Below, piece by piece: positions 27,297 through 36,083 of a DNA stretch of 64,000 nt. Below the pieces are notes generated by a model. It was given only the letters and a program-made list of their open reading frames with translations. It was not told where the DNA came from and did not search any database. A program made the position numbers and the translations under genes. Position 1 is the stretch's first letter; the number at the start of each line of letters is the position of its first letter. The DNA is from Egbenema bharatensis. GTDB taxonomy: Bacteria; Cyanobacteriota; Cyanobacteriia; Elainellales; Elainellaceae. The stretch covers positions 5,580,001 to 5,644,000 of the forward strand of contig NZ_CP182236.1 of assembly GCF_048077055.1 (NCBI RefSeq). Reading direction: 5' to 3'.

Positions 27297-28318
27297 CAGC
27301 ACTTTCGAGGTATATGAGGTACACTTAAAAGGAGATTAGAGGTATCAAGAATCCCGATGAAAGCCTACTCCGTTGATTTGAGAGAAAAAATAGTTAATGC
27401 TTATGAGAGAGGCGATACTTCAATTAGAAAAGTAGCCACTCAGTTTGGCGTTGCGAAAAGCTATGTCCAAAAGCTGCTCCTCCTTAAGAAAACTCAGGGA
27501 CACTTGGCACCCAAGAAGCAAGGTGGAACAATGAAGGGACAGTTAGATGAGTACGGTAGCGAATTAACTGCAATGGTACAAAGCCATCCTGACGCAACTT
27601 TAGCAGAATATTGCGAGTATTTTGGAGAGCAATACAACGTTTGGGTCTGTCGCAGTGTCATGTGCTGTGCCTTGCAAAAACAACAACTCACGCGAAAAAA
27701 AAGACCTTACGCAGCACTCAAGCGAACACAGAGCGGGTGCAAAAGCTGAGAGTAGAGTATTGGGAGAAGGTCAAACCCATCGAGGTAGAGAACCTGGTGT
27801 TTCTAGACGAGATGGGAGTTCTACTCGGGTTGACCCGTACCCATGCTAGAAGCAATCGAGGCGATAGAGCGTATGACTTTAAGCCCTACTATCGAGGTGA
27901 AAAGGTGAGTGTGATTGGGGGCATCAGTTGCAAGCAGGTGTTGGCTCTCATGACACTAGATGGTTCAGTCAATGGCGATGCCTTCAAAGTTTTTATCGAG
28001 CATTTCCTGCTGCCGCAGTTATGGGAGGGTGCAGTAGTGGTGATGGATAATTTGCCTGCTCATAAAGTTGAAGCAATCGAGCCTTTAATTGAATCAGTAG
28101 GTGCCAGTGTTTTGTATTTGTCGCCCTATTCTCCTGAATTTAATCCCATTGAGCATTGGTGGTCACAATTGAAAGCATTCCTGAGACTATTTTCTCCAAC
28201 TACTGCATCTGGTGTGGATGGTTTAATCGGAATAGCACTTGAGTTAATGAATCCTGAACACCTCAAAAATTGGTTTACACATTGCTGCTACTGTACCTCA
28301 TAAACCCCGAATCCGCTG
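27297..28318 (+). mobile_element. IS630-family insertion sequence
   Basis: 1022 bp. Terminal inverted repeats of about 28 bp: left CAGCACTTTCGAGG.. and right, read inward, CAGCGGATTCGGGG.., both running into TATGAGGTAC. The element is flanked by TA on both sides (27295-27296 and 28319-28320), the target duplication expected for IS630/Tc1 elements. It carries one transposase in two overlapping frames. It sits in the gap between the MBL gene and cutA, 23 bp before palindrome copy 3. Confidence 0.88.
27357..28303 (+). CDS. IS630 transposase (two frames, -1 frameshift)
   Basis: The first frame (27357-27749) gives an N-terminal helix-turn-helix (VDLREKIVNAYERGDTSIRKVA). The second (27611-28303) gives the DDE catalytic part (VFLDEMGV, VVMDNLPAHK, SPEFNPIEHWW). 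The second frame is -1 relative to the first, and the switch falls on a run of eight A (27694 onward), a classic slippery site; LTRKK continues naturally into KTLRSTQ. The joined protein is about 315 residues. Probably functional by programmed frameshifting. Confidence 0.82.
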
Positions 28319-28341
28319 TAACTATGGGATACTCTTAAAAA

Positions 28342-28369
28342 GTACGGTTTATCGGTCAAAATACAGTAT
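28342..28369. promoter_or_regulatory. Sulfur-island palindrome, copy 3 (cutA)
   Basis: Arms GTACGGTTT and ATACAGTAT around ATCGGTCAAA. It is more degenerate than most copies and lies 39 bp before the cutA start, just right of the IS630 element. Confidence 0.55.
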
Positions 28370-28408
28370 TTTTAGAAAGGTCGTTACCCATTGACTGGAA
28401 ATCAGCCC

Positions 28409-28744
28409 ATGAAGCTACACTACGTTACTCTCAACACCCCTAGAGAGTCCCGTTTGCTGGGTCGGGCATTGCTTGAACAGCGGATTGCCGTATGTGTGAA
28501 CTGGTTTCCCATTACCTGCATGTATCGCTGAGACGGCAACATTGTTGAGGAACAGGAGGTTGTGCTGATTGTGAGAACCCAGGAACGCTATGGAGAGTCG
28601 ATCGCAGAAGTGATGCGTCAACACATCCCCTACACCCATTTCCTTGCCGAACTCACGCCTGATACCGTCAATCCTGCTTTTCTAGAATGGCTCAATACAG
28701 AAGTTCCCGCCCGTTCAACAGTGCGACAGTCGATCGGAATTTGA
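28409..28744 (+). pseudogene. cutA: CutA1-family protein with in-frame TGA
   Basis: A 111-codon frame from the ATG at 28409 to the TGA at 28744 encodes a CutA1-like divalent-cation tolerance protein (ESRLLGRALLEQRIAVCVNWFP.., EEQEVVLIVRTQERY, AFLEWLNTEV). Codon 41 is TGA (28529-28531), exactly where the family has Trp in the YRWDG segment. A TGG-to-TGA change is therefore likely. The gene is probably dead unless read through. No selenocysteine signal is apparent. Confidence 0.72.
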
Positions 28745-29052
28745 AGGTGAAGGTGGGGGACGTTGTGCGCCTCAAACAGCCGTTTCGACCCACTTCAACG
28801 AATGAAAAGGCATATCAATATGGGGTTGTGGTTGGGTTTGCTCAGACTGGAAGTGATGCTCAGACTGGAAGTGATGCTCAGACTGGAAGTGATGCTCAGA
28901 CTGGAAGTGATGCTCAGACTGGAAGTGATGCTCAGAAAAGGGAAATCATTTTGCATCTATACAATCCTGATGCTCCTGAAGCGAGGGCAATTTATCGGGA
29001 TGAATTCGGCAGATTAGCAATTTTTTGGTTTCGACGGGATGAAATCGAATGA
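28741..29052 (+). CDS. Small protein with five AQTGSD repeats
   Basis: About 103 residues if it starts at the TTG at 28741, which overlaps the cutA stop; an ATG at 28687 would overlap cutA by 58 bp. The outer parts (VKVGDVVRLKQPFRP, YRDEFGRLAIFWFRRDEIE) look like a conserved small SH3-like protein. The middle contains five exact copies of an 18-bp repeat encoding AQTGSD, probably an expanded loop. Its stop overlaps the next gene by 4 bp. Confidence 0.55.
   Translation: MKVKVGDVVRLKQPFRPTSTNEKAYQYGVVVGFAQTGSDAQTGSDAQTGSDAQTGSDAQTGSDAQKREIILHLYNPDAPEARAIYRDEFGRLAIFWFRRDEIE
28840..28929 (+). repeat. 18-bp tandem repeat, five copies
   Basis: GCTCAGACTGGAAGTGAT is repeated five times with no mismatch inside a coding region; a sixth partial unit follows. 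Identical copies imply a recent expansion. Confidence 0.9.
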
Positions 29053-30974
29053 GTAACTTTTTGTTCCCCAGAATCGAGCAAAGACTTTTCAATCCAATTC
29101 GATCGCTTGCCACTAAACGTCCGATCGCTGCCACCAGTCTGTTCATTTTTATCACCTGCATTTTTGTTTATCTGATTAACAATCGTACCGATTTAGACTC
29201 CAGTGATAATGTCACAAATACGTTGTTAGCATTCAACTGGTTGGAAAACCATGCGTTGAATTTTGATGCCTTCCGGGAGGGCTACCTGTATCAAGGTGGC
29301 GGTATTCCCTATTACTTTATTGAATCTCCAACCGGACATTTATCTTCCAGATATCCGATCGGCACAGCGTTAGTCACTTTTCCACTATACGTTCTGTTTT
29401 TTATTTATCTTAAAATTGCCAGCCTGGTTGAGTGGGTGATTTCTGGTGTTCCCGCAACGCTTCCCGATGTCACTGGCTCAGAATTTGCCGCCTACCGCCG
29501 CAGTTTCAGCAAACTGGCTGCAACTCTCTCTACAGCTTTAACGGTTGTCATTTTTTATGGCTGTGTGCGACTGAAGTTTCGTCCTGGTGTTGCGCTCCTA
29601 TCTACTTTTGTGTTTGCCTTTGCCACTGGAACCTGGGTGATTTGCTCCCAGGATTTGCGGCAGCATACCATTTCTAATCTGTTGCTGATCAGCATTGTGT
29701 TCTGCTTAATCAAATTGGAACGCAGCCAGGGGCAAAAGCGGAAAGCGTTACTCTGGGCAGCCGGATTTTTCTGTGGGTTATTCCCAGGGGTCAGAATCAC
29801 CAGTGCTTTGTTTGCAGTGGCGATCGTGGTGTATGTGATTTTCACCTATCGCAAAGAAGCGATCTTTTTCATATTCGGGCTTCCCAGTGCATTGTTCAGT
29901 CTGGGCTGGAATTTGTACTATTTTGGCTGGGAAAATATCCTGGTCGGTGGGTACATCAAGCACCTGGAGGAACGCGCATCTTCCTACGCCTTTACATTGG
30001 AGCAATTCACCTCCGCCTCCTTGGGTTTGTTGATCAGTCCCAGTGATGGACTTTTGATTTACTCCCCAGTGCTGCTGTTTGCTATTCCTGGAGCCTACTT
30101 AGTCTTTAAGCGCAGAGCCAACCGAGATGAGGCATTGATGCTTTGTCTAGCAATCACCTGTTTTGCCCTGTATTTGCACTACTGTTTCTATATCTTCTGG
30201 CTGGGCGGAAATGATTCCTTTGGTTCCAGAATGTTGACGGATACACTACCGATTTCTGGCTTACTGATTGCCTACTTTTTAGCAAACTTAGCTGAAAAAC
30301 TCGATCGCGCCAGTAAATTTGCTCGTCCCATTTTATCAGTATTTCTCCTGAGCTTAATCCTCTCTACCCTGATTCAAACGGTCGGCGCATTTACCCAAAC
30401 CAGTTGGGGAGCCAGCCCGATTCCTTTGGGAGCCGATCGAAGTCGGCTTTGGCAGCTAGCAGACAGCAAAATTGAGCGACATCTTCGACATTTAATCGCT
30501 CAAATCAATCCACCCATTTCTGACCGAGATCATTACCTGGAGAACTTCCAGGGAACGGTTAAACAAATTGAATTAGAGAGTCGATCGGGGGAAAGGGAAC
30601 CTGTGGGCGATCGATTAACGGTGCGAGCGGGACAGCGAAGATTATTACGAGTGGGGCTGAAAAATACCGGACAATCCCAATGGTTTGGCTATCAGACGGG
30701 TATTGGCGACCGAGGCGAAACGAAGCTGAGAATCCGGTTTTATGACAGCGATGATCAGAATGCTACGCTACGAGTCGGTAATCAATTGTATGTATCAGGA
30801 AGCCCTACATTGGGTGAGGAAACTGATGCGATGGGACAAGTCGCTTTTCCTAGAGAGGCTGGAGACTATCGCCTGATTTTTCAACTGTTTGCCGATGGGC
30901 TTTCTCCTAGTTCCAATGAGGCGATCGAGCCTATCTACACGCAACTGGTGACTGTATTGCCAAGAGAAAGCTGA
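29049..30974 (+). CDS. Multi-pass membrane protein, GT-C-like
   Basis: 641 residues with about 11 hydrophobic segments over the first 460 residues and a soluble C-terminal domain of about 150 residues. The first external loop carries DLDSSDNVTN and later YRYPIGTA-like (SRYPIGTALVTFP) motifs, resembling the acidic-loop pattern of GT-C glycosyltransferases. The C-terminal part looks like a beta-sandwich. No sulfur link is evident. It overlaps the repeat-containing gene by 4 bp. Confidence 0.55.
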   Translation: MSNFLFPRIEQRLFNPIRSLATKRPIAATSLFIFITCIFVYLINNRTDLDSSDNVTNTLLAFNWLENHALNFDAFREGYLYQGGGIPYYFIESPTGHLSSRYPIGTALVTFPLYVLFFIYLKIASLVEWVISGVPATLPDVTGSEFAAYRRSFSKLAATLSTALTVVIFYGCVRLKFRPGVALLSTFVFAFATGTWVICSQDLRQHTISNLLLISIVFCLIKLERSQGQKRKALLWAAGFFCGLFPGVRITSALFAVAIVVYVIFTYRKEAIFFIFGLPSALFSLGWNLYYFGWENILVGGYIKHLEERASSYAFTLEQFTSASLGLLISPSDGLLIYSPVLLFAIPGAYLVFKRRANRDEALMLCLAITCFALYLHYCFYIFWLGGNDSFGSRMLTDTLPISGLLIAYFLANLAEKLDRASKFARPILSVFLLSLILSTLIQTVGAFTQTSWGASPIPLGADRSRLWQLADSKIERHLRHLIAQINPPISDRDHYLENFQGTVKQIELESRSGEREPVGDRLTVRAGQRRLLRVGLKNTGQSQWFGYQTGIGDRGETKLRIRFYDSDDQNATLRVGNQLYVSGSPTLGEETDAMGQVAFPREAGDYRLIFQLFADGLSPSSNEAIEPIYTQLVTVLPRES

Positions 30975-31171
30975 AATCGCTTAAAACGCGAAAATCTTCA
31001 TTCCAGTGTAGGGGTTTGGCATTGCCAGATCCCTATTTTTGAAATATTCCAGACAACCAGCATAAACCGTTCTAAAAACGCAAGTGAGCGGGATACAATT
31101 TGCCAATTAATAAATCTAATTAATGAAAACTTGTACTTCGCTTTGCGGTGTGACAAGATAAGGAATAGAAA

Positions 31172-31199
31172 TTACGGTAACTTTATCGGTTTACCGTAT
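31172..31199. promoter_or_regulatory. Sulfur-island palindrome, copy 4 (tauD)
   Basis: Arms TTACGGTAA and TTACCGTAT around CTTTATCGGT. Near-perfect dyad, 109 bp upstream of the TauD-type gene. The rest of the 334-bp gap (30975-31308) shows no other gene. Confidence 0.75.
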
Positions 31200-31308
31200 T
31201 TAAGCTTTCAGAAGGCTTGGCTGTGGTTGTCGCTATGCCTGGATGGATCAGCCTGCTTTTGTCTAGATTTGTGAGTCTGAATTCGTAAATTCAAGGAGAA
31301 GGAAACGT

Positions 31309-32223
31309 ATGAGCTTCAAACATTTCGATGTTCACCCCGTTGCCGGACGGATTGGTGCTGAAATTATTGGCGTTGAATTACAGCAACGTCTCAGTGATGA
31401 ATTAATCCGAGAAATTCGTCAGGCGTTGGTGCAGTACAAAGTCATCTTTTTTCGTCATCAATCATTAGATGCAAAGGGTCAAATTGCATTCGCCAGTCGA
31501 TTCGGTGAAATTACTACAGCCCATCCTACAGTACCTTCTCTTCCTAACCATCCAGAGATTCTCGATCTGGATTATGGTCGTAACGTCAATCGGGCAAATC
31601 ACTGGCATACTGACGTAACCTTTGTCGATCGCCCACCGATGGGGTCAATCTTGCGGGCTGTAGAAATTCCCCCGGTTGGAGGAGATACAGTCTGGGCAAA
31701 TACGGTAGCTGCCTATCAGGATCTACCGCCCCATTTGCAAGGGCTGGCCGATCAGCTTTGGGCAGTTCACAGCAACGCCTTTGATTATGCAGAAGCGGCC
31801 GTAGACCTCTCCGATCGCCTCAAAGCATTCCATCAGATCTTTGCCTCCACGGTCTATGAAACCCTGCATCCAGTGGTTAGGATTCATCCTGAATCAGGAG
31901 AACGGGCATTGCTCATCGGCGGCTTTGTCCGGCAGATTCGCGGACTGTCAACCAGTGAATCCCATGATCTGCTGCGCCTGTTGCAGTCCTACGTCACTCG
32001 TTTAGAAAATACCGTTCGCTGGCGATGGCAGGAAGGTGATGTTGCATTTTGGGATAACCGAGCTACACAGCATTACGCGATCGATGATTTTGGTCATCAA
32101 GCCCGACGGGTGCAGCGGGTGACACTCGTTGGAGATTTGCCAGTCAGTATTCAAGGGCAGCAGAGTGAAGCGATTCGAGGGGATTCCTCTACTTACATTC
32201 AACGGGAAGCGGCTGTCGCTTGA
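31309..32223 (+). CDS. TauD/AtsK-type alpha-ketoglutarate dioxygenase
   Basis: 304 residues, a full-length TauD/TfdA enzyme. The iron site is HTD (His100, Asp102), with a distal His in ATQHYAIDD and the 2-oxoglutarate Arg in QARRVQR. These enzymes hydroxylate taurine or alkyl sulfate esters and so release sulfite or sulfate. The substrate is not clear; parts such as LPNHPEILDLDYGRN also suit the sulfatase AtsK. A good Shine-Dalgarno (AAGGAGAAGG) precedes the ATG. The protein contains no Cys and only two Met including the start, an apparent sulfur-saving trait. Confidence 0.87.
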   Translation: MSFKHFDVHPVAGRIGAEIIGVELQQRLSDELIREIRQALVQYKVIFFRHQSLDAKGQIAFASRFGEITTAHPTVPSLPNHPEILDLDYGRNVNRANHWHTDVTFVDRPPMGSILRAVEIPPVGGDTVWANTVAAYQDLPPHLQGLADQLWAVHSNAFDYAEAAVDLSDRLKAFHQIFASTVYETLHPVVRIHPESGERALLIGGFVRQIRGLSTSESHDLLRLLQSYVTRLENTVRWRWQEGDVAFWDNRATQHYAIDDFGHQARRVQRVTLVGDLPVSIQGQQSEAIRGDSSTYIQREAAVA

Positions 32224-32275
32224 GGTGTTCAGGATGTTGGGTTAGATCACCTGTGTGATCGTTCTATTCTATTGA

Positions 32276-32378
32276 ATGGGCGGGCAAGATGCCCACCCTA
32301 CAAGAGTGACGGTCTATCGAGTTTCTATTTCGGGTGCGAATGGCTGCCTGCGATGGGTAGTGCCCACCCTACAATAAT
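32276..32378 (+). repeat. Two GGGCGGG-type hairpin repeats
   Basis: 32276-32307 is a full copy (GGGCGGGCAAGATGCCCACCC then TACAAGA). 32350-32378 is a partial copy (GGGTAGTGCCCACCC then TACAATAA). They lie between tauD and the oxidoreductase gene. Confidence 0.65.
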
Positions 32379-32415
32379 TGACAGCTTGCTTAAGTGAAAG
32401 AACGGGGGATTGGTC

Positions 32416-33366
32416 ATGGCTAAAATTCGTGCGGTAGTGGTTGATCCGGATGCTCCAGGACGATTAGTAATTCGGGACGTGGAAGCTCCCACCCCTGCTC
32501 CCAACGAAGCCCTGATCCGAGTGGCAGCCGTTTCCCTAAATCGGGGTGAAGTCCGACGATCGACCACTGCTGAAGCGGGTTGGCAACCGGGTTGGGACTT
32601 AGCAGGCACAATCGAAACGCCAGCAGCAGATGGCTCTTCTCCGGCAGCCGGAACGCGAGTGGTGGGGTTTGTTCGTTCGGGGGCTTGGGGTGAATTAGTG
32701 GCAGTGCCCAGTCATTCGATCGCCCTTTTACCAGGCTCGGTTTCCTTTGCTCAAGCGGCAACCCTACCCGTCGCAGGGTTAACCGCCTATCATGCCTTAA
32801 AGCAGGGCGGACTGATCCTCGGAAAAACCATACTAGTGACAGGCGCATCAGGCGGTGTCGGGCAATTTGCCATTCAACTGGCGCGGTTGTCTGGAGCCAG
32901 AGTCATCGCCCATATTCGTCAACCCGATCACGAGGCATGGGTCAAAGAGGCAGGAGCAAATGCGGTGGTGATCGCCGAGGAATTACCCCTGGAAACCGAG
33001 TTCGCCCCCTATGATCTGGTGATTGAATCCGTTGGTGGCAAAACCCTCACAGCAGCCTTGGGTTCGATCGCCCCAGATGGAACGGTCGTCCTGTTTGGCA
33101 CATCCGGCGGCAATGAAGTGACGTTCAACGCACAACGATTCTACGGTGTGAGCAGTGGCGCAAGCCTGTATGCCCTCATCCTGTTCCATGAACTCAAACG
33201 CGAAACGGCAGCCGTCGGCTTACAGCGATTGCTAAATCTAGTCGCCTCCGATCAACTCCATCCTCCCATTACGATCGAAGCCCCCTGGACAAAAGTGGCA
33301 GACTTAGCCCAGCAACTACTTGATCGGCAATTTCTGGGCAAGGCAGTATTGCACCTTTCAGAGTAG
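32416..33366 (+). CDS. Quinone oxidoreductase-type medium-chain dehydrogenase
   Basis: 316 residues. Start ATG at 32416 is preceded by a GGGGG stretch. The GroES-like front (EAPTPAPNEALIRVAAVSLNRGE) and the Rossmann NADPH loop (VTGASGGVGQFAIQLAR) define the zinc-free quinone oxidoreductase branch of the MDR family. Substrates vary widely. It follows tauD with repeats between; joint transcription is possible. It could reduce products of sulfonate cleavage. Confidence 0.8.
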   Translation: MAKIRAVVVDPDAPGRLVIRDVEAPTPAPNEALIRVAAVSLNRGEVRRSTTAEAGWQPGWDLAGTIETPAADGSSPAAGTRVVGFVRSGAWGELVAVPSHSIALLPGSVSFAQAATLPVAGLTAYHALKQGGLILGKTILVTGASGGVGQFAIQLARLSGARVIAHIRQPDHEAWVKEAGANAVVIAEELPLETEFAPYDLVIESVGGKTLTAALGSIAPDGTVVLFGTSGGNEVTFNAQRFYGVSSGASLYALILFHELKRETAAVGLQRLLNLVASDQLHPPITIEAPWTKVADLAQQLLDRQFLGKAVLHLSE

Positions 33367-33404
33367 AGGAACGCAATATTTGTACATTGGGAAAACTCTA
33401 TAGC

Positions 33405-33481
33405 TTTTGTGGGGTGGACATCTTACCCGCCCCTAACTCAAGAAAACTCTACTCTTGTGGGGTGGGCATCTTGCCCGCCCC
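33405..33481 (-). repeat. Two reverse copies of the GGGCGGG-type repeat
   Basis: 33405-33433 and 33453-33481 both read as TGTGGGGTGG.CATCTT.CCCGCCCC on the plus strand, in head-to-tail order. They sit between the convergent oxidoreductase and phosphatase genes, where a bidirectional terminator would be expected. Confidence 0.65.
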
Positions 33482-33494
33482 ATCCATCATACTC

Positions 33495-34004
33495 TCAACC
33501 CACCATTACATCTACCGTCGCGTTTTGCTTCGCACGCTGATTCGCCTGCCGATTCGCGTATTTATCGATGTACTGTACAAACAGTTGTCTGATCTGCGGA
33601 TTAACGCATCGGTAGTCCAGATACTTAAACCCCAACGCTCTGGCTCGCTCCAGGGTTTGCTCTGGTGTTAAACCTTCTCGAATTGCCACACTCAGCATCG
33701 CAATGGCAGTCGATCGCAAACTGGCGGCACAGTGAATTACGGCAGGTTTGGGAATACGATGCAGTTCTGCCAAAATCAGCGTAATCAACTCTTCGTTCAA
33801 GGCTTCCAGCTTGAGGGGAATATTGACATAATACAATCCCATCGCTTCAACGACCTGCTGTTCGTCTGGCAAAAAGCCCAGCTCATCGGGCGATCGTAAA
33901 TTCAGCACCGACTTGAAACCTTCCTGCACAGCCTGTTTAAGTTGTTCGGGAATCACCTGTCCTGTGGTGGCTAAGTGTTCATTAATTCGTAAGGCGTTAA
34001 TCAC
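33495..34004 (-). CDS. BLH-type (DSP-like) phosphatase domain protein
   Basis: 169 residues from a GTG at 34004, chosen because AAGGAG precedes it by eight bases. The signature HCAASLRS matches HCxxxxxR of dual-specificity phosphatases, and LATTGQV..LKQAVQEGFKSVLNLRSPDE is typical of the beta-lactamase-hydrolase-like family often linked to sulfide and sulfur handling. It is divergent from the PadR gene, with palindrome copy 5 between them. Confidence 0.78.
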   Translation of the reverse strand: MINALRINEHLATTGQVIPEQLKQAVQEGFKSVLNLRSPDELGFLPDEQQVVEAMGLYYVNIPLKLEALNEELITLILAELHRIPKPAVIHCAASLRSTAIAMLSVAIREGLTPEQTLERARALGFKYLDYRCVNPQIRQLFVQYIDKYANRQANQRAKQNATVDVMVG

Positions 34005-34170
34005 GTTCACTCCTTTTGACCAATACAATTCTCAAAAGCAAAAACGCAAAAATGAATCTCCGTAGCTGCTTTCAGGCAAGATCAGCCTAAAAAGTGCAGC
34101 TTTACCGTGTGAGCTATTTTTGGCGCGGGAAATCTGCTTCTGATAGGGATAGATGAAGTATTTCATTATT

Positions 34171-34198
34171 ATACGGTTTATCTACAGATTTACCGTAG
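34171..34198. promoter_or_regulatory. Sulfur-island palindrome, copy 5 (phosphatase / PadR)
   Basis: Arms ATACGGTTT and TTACCGTAG around ATCTACAGAT. It sits in the divergent gap, 48 bp before the PadR ATG and 166 bp from the phosphatase start. Confidence 0.68.
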
Positions 34199-34246
34199 AT
34201 TAAGAAAAAATTATCTGATTTGGAAATATATTTGCTGCGGCTAATC

Positions 34247-34639
34247 ATGTTAATAACTTCAGAAGAATTTGATGACGATACAATCAAGCACGAAAGCCAG
34301 CCCAGCAGTTTTATAGGGGTTGATGAAAAGCGAATGGAAGATAGAGAATTTTACTCTGGCTTGATCCGGCTCCACATTTTGCATCATGCAGCGCAGGAAC
34401 CCATTTTTGGGCTGGGCATCATTGAGGAACTGGCTCGTCATGGCTACAAGCTGAGTGCCGGAACCCTCTATCCCATGCTTCACGATATGGAGCAAAAGGG
34501 CTATCTCAATTCTTGCAAAGAGCGATCGGGCAGGCATATTCGCCGGGTTTACCGGGCAACGCCGCTGGGAAAGGCAAGGCTGGAGGAAGCGAAGGAGAAG
34601 GTGCGGGAGTTGTTTGGGGAGTTGTTTGAGGGGGAGTGA
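34247..34639 (+). CDS. PadR-family transcription regulator
   Basis: About 130 residues from the ATG at 34247; an ATG at 34334 (MEDREFYSG) would give just the conserved domain. It shows the winged-helix PadR pattern ILHHAAQEPIFGLGIIEEL and SAGTLYPMLHDMEQKGYL, with a short dimerisation helix at the C terminus. It lies next to a palindrome copy and upstream of chrA, so it may be autoregulated and may regulate chrA. PadR repressors commonly sense small ligands. Confidence 0.8.
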   Translation: MLITSEEFDDDTIKHESQPSSFIGVDEKRMEDREFYSGLIRLHILHHAAQEPIFGLGIIEELARHGYKLSAGTLYPMLHDMEQKGYLNSCKERSGRHIRRVYRATPLGKARLEEAKEKVRELFGELFEGE

Positions 34640-34823
34640 GGAGAAAGTTCGATCGGAGCGTTTTTGTAGCCCACGATATAGAGTTTCGATATCGTAGAAC
34701 GATATGCTATGAGCAGGGCTGGTTAGGTCGAGAGCCTGAATCGATCGCCCCTATCCAGAATCAAGCTTTGGGTTTGGTTTTCTAAGTCATTACCTGCAAT
34801 TGAATCTGCAATTAAGATTGAGC

Positions 34824-36083
34824 ATGAATCAGCATTTGAATCAAAACATTCCCCCTGCTCCGCCTCGCTTATCGGCTCGATTAAAAGAACTGGCTCAACT
34901 TTTCCTCAAGTTGGGCTTCATTGGGTTTGGGGGTCCACAAGCGCACATTGCCATGATTCATGATGAAGCAGTGGTGCGGCGAAACTGGCTGACCGAGGAG
35001 CAATTTGTGGAAGGGGTTGCGGTCTGCGAGATGTTGCCGGGTCCTGCCTCGACCCAGATGGGCATCTATACCGGATATGTGCGGGCGGGTCAGTGGGGAG
35101 CACTGGTGGCAGGGCTTTGCTTTATCTTCCCTGCCTTTTTGATTGTCCTGACCCTGTCCTGGGCATATTTTCGCTTTCAGGGTGTGCCGCAAATCAATGA
35201 CTTGTTTCTAGGCGTTTCACCCGTCGTGATTGCAGTTATCTTTGGGTTTTGCTGGAAGCTGGCGAAGAAGGCGATCAAAGATTGGTATGGGGTAGCGATC
35301 GCCCTGGCGGTTTTTCTGATTACACTCTTGTTTCGTACAAATGTCTTGTTGCAGTTCATCATAGCGGGCATTATTGGACTCCTTTTATATCGTCCCGGTC
35401 GTTCCCAATCTCCGCCATCGAGTTCAACTCGCGCATTACTCTTTCCCCTCTTGCCAGTGATCCAGATGGTTTCCCATCCGCTAGCCGTTGTGCCTGCTGA
35501 ACCCCTGGCAGTTTCCAGTTTTTGGGGCTTAGAACGAATCCAGGAATTTTTGATTCCTTTAACCGGGTTCTTCCTCAAAGTGGGTAGCTTCATTTTTGGC
35601 GGTGGTTTAGTCATTATTCCTTTACTGGAATTTGAGGTGGTGAACCAATTCCACTGGCTGACCCAAAGCGAATTTATTGACGGAGTGGCGATTGGCGAAC
35701 TGACTCCGGGACCGGTTGTGATCACAGCAGCATTTGTGGGCTACAAGGTGGCAGGCGCATTGGGCGCGATCGTTTCCTCTATTGCTATTTTTACTCCATC
35801 GTTTGTGTTCATTATGGGTGCGGCTCCGCTATTGATTCGGATTCGCCAGAATCCTCGGATTCGTAGTTTTCTCAAGGGTGTGACCCCGGCGGTGTTAGGC
35901 GCGATCGCAGCAGCAGCAATCCCTCTGGCACAGGCAGCGATCGTTCACGAGACACCTGCCCGAACGGTTTTGGCAGCAGTGGTTTTCATTGCTGCATTAG
36001 TTGCATTAATTCGGTTTAAGCGTCCCACCTGGCAGTTGGTTCCGTCTGGAGCGGCGATCGGTTTAATGGTAGGGGCGTTGTAA
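34824..36083 (+). CDS. chrA: ChrA family chromate transporter
   Basis: About 419 residues. Two homologous CHR halves are visible: GFIGFGGPQAHIAMI..CEMLPGPASTQMGIYTGY in the first, and GSFIFGGGLVIIPLLE..IGELTPGPVVITAAFVGY in the second. Long bidomain ChrA proteins export chromate. Chromate enters cells through sulfate transporters, so high sulfate-uptake states raise the need for it. PadR-chrA pairs are common, and the PadR gene lies 160 bp upstream. The C terminus reaches the remnant of a monooxygenase gene on the other strand. Confidence 0.88.
   Translation: MNQHLNQNIPPAPPRLSARLKELAQLFLKLGFIGFGGPQAHIAMIHDEAVVRRNWLTEEQFVEGVAVCEMLPGPASTQMGIYTGYVRAGQWGALVAGLCFIFPAFLIVLTLSWAYFRFQGVPQINDLFLGVSPVVIAVIFGFCWKLAKKAIKDWYGVAIALAVFLITLLFRTNVLLQFIIAGIIGLLLYRPGRSQSPPSSSTRALLFPLLPVIQMVSHPLAVVPAEPLAVSSFWGLERIQEFLIPLTGFFLKVGSFIFGGGLVIIPLLEFEVVNQFHWLTQSEFIDGVAIGELTPGPVVITAAFVGYKVAGALGAIVSSIAIFTPSFVFIMGAAPLLIRIRQNPRIRSFLKGVTPAVLGAIAAAAIPLAQAAIVHETPARTVLAAVVFIAALVALIRFKRPTWQLVPSGAAIGLMVGAL

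Noticed and set aside
28529..28531. TGA in cutA as a selenocysteine codon
   Set aside because: The family has Trp at this place and no hairpin of SECIS type is evident.
28840..28929. Tandem repeat resembling a CRISPR array
   Set aside because: Units are 18 bp, contiguous and without spacers, and keep an open reading frame.
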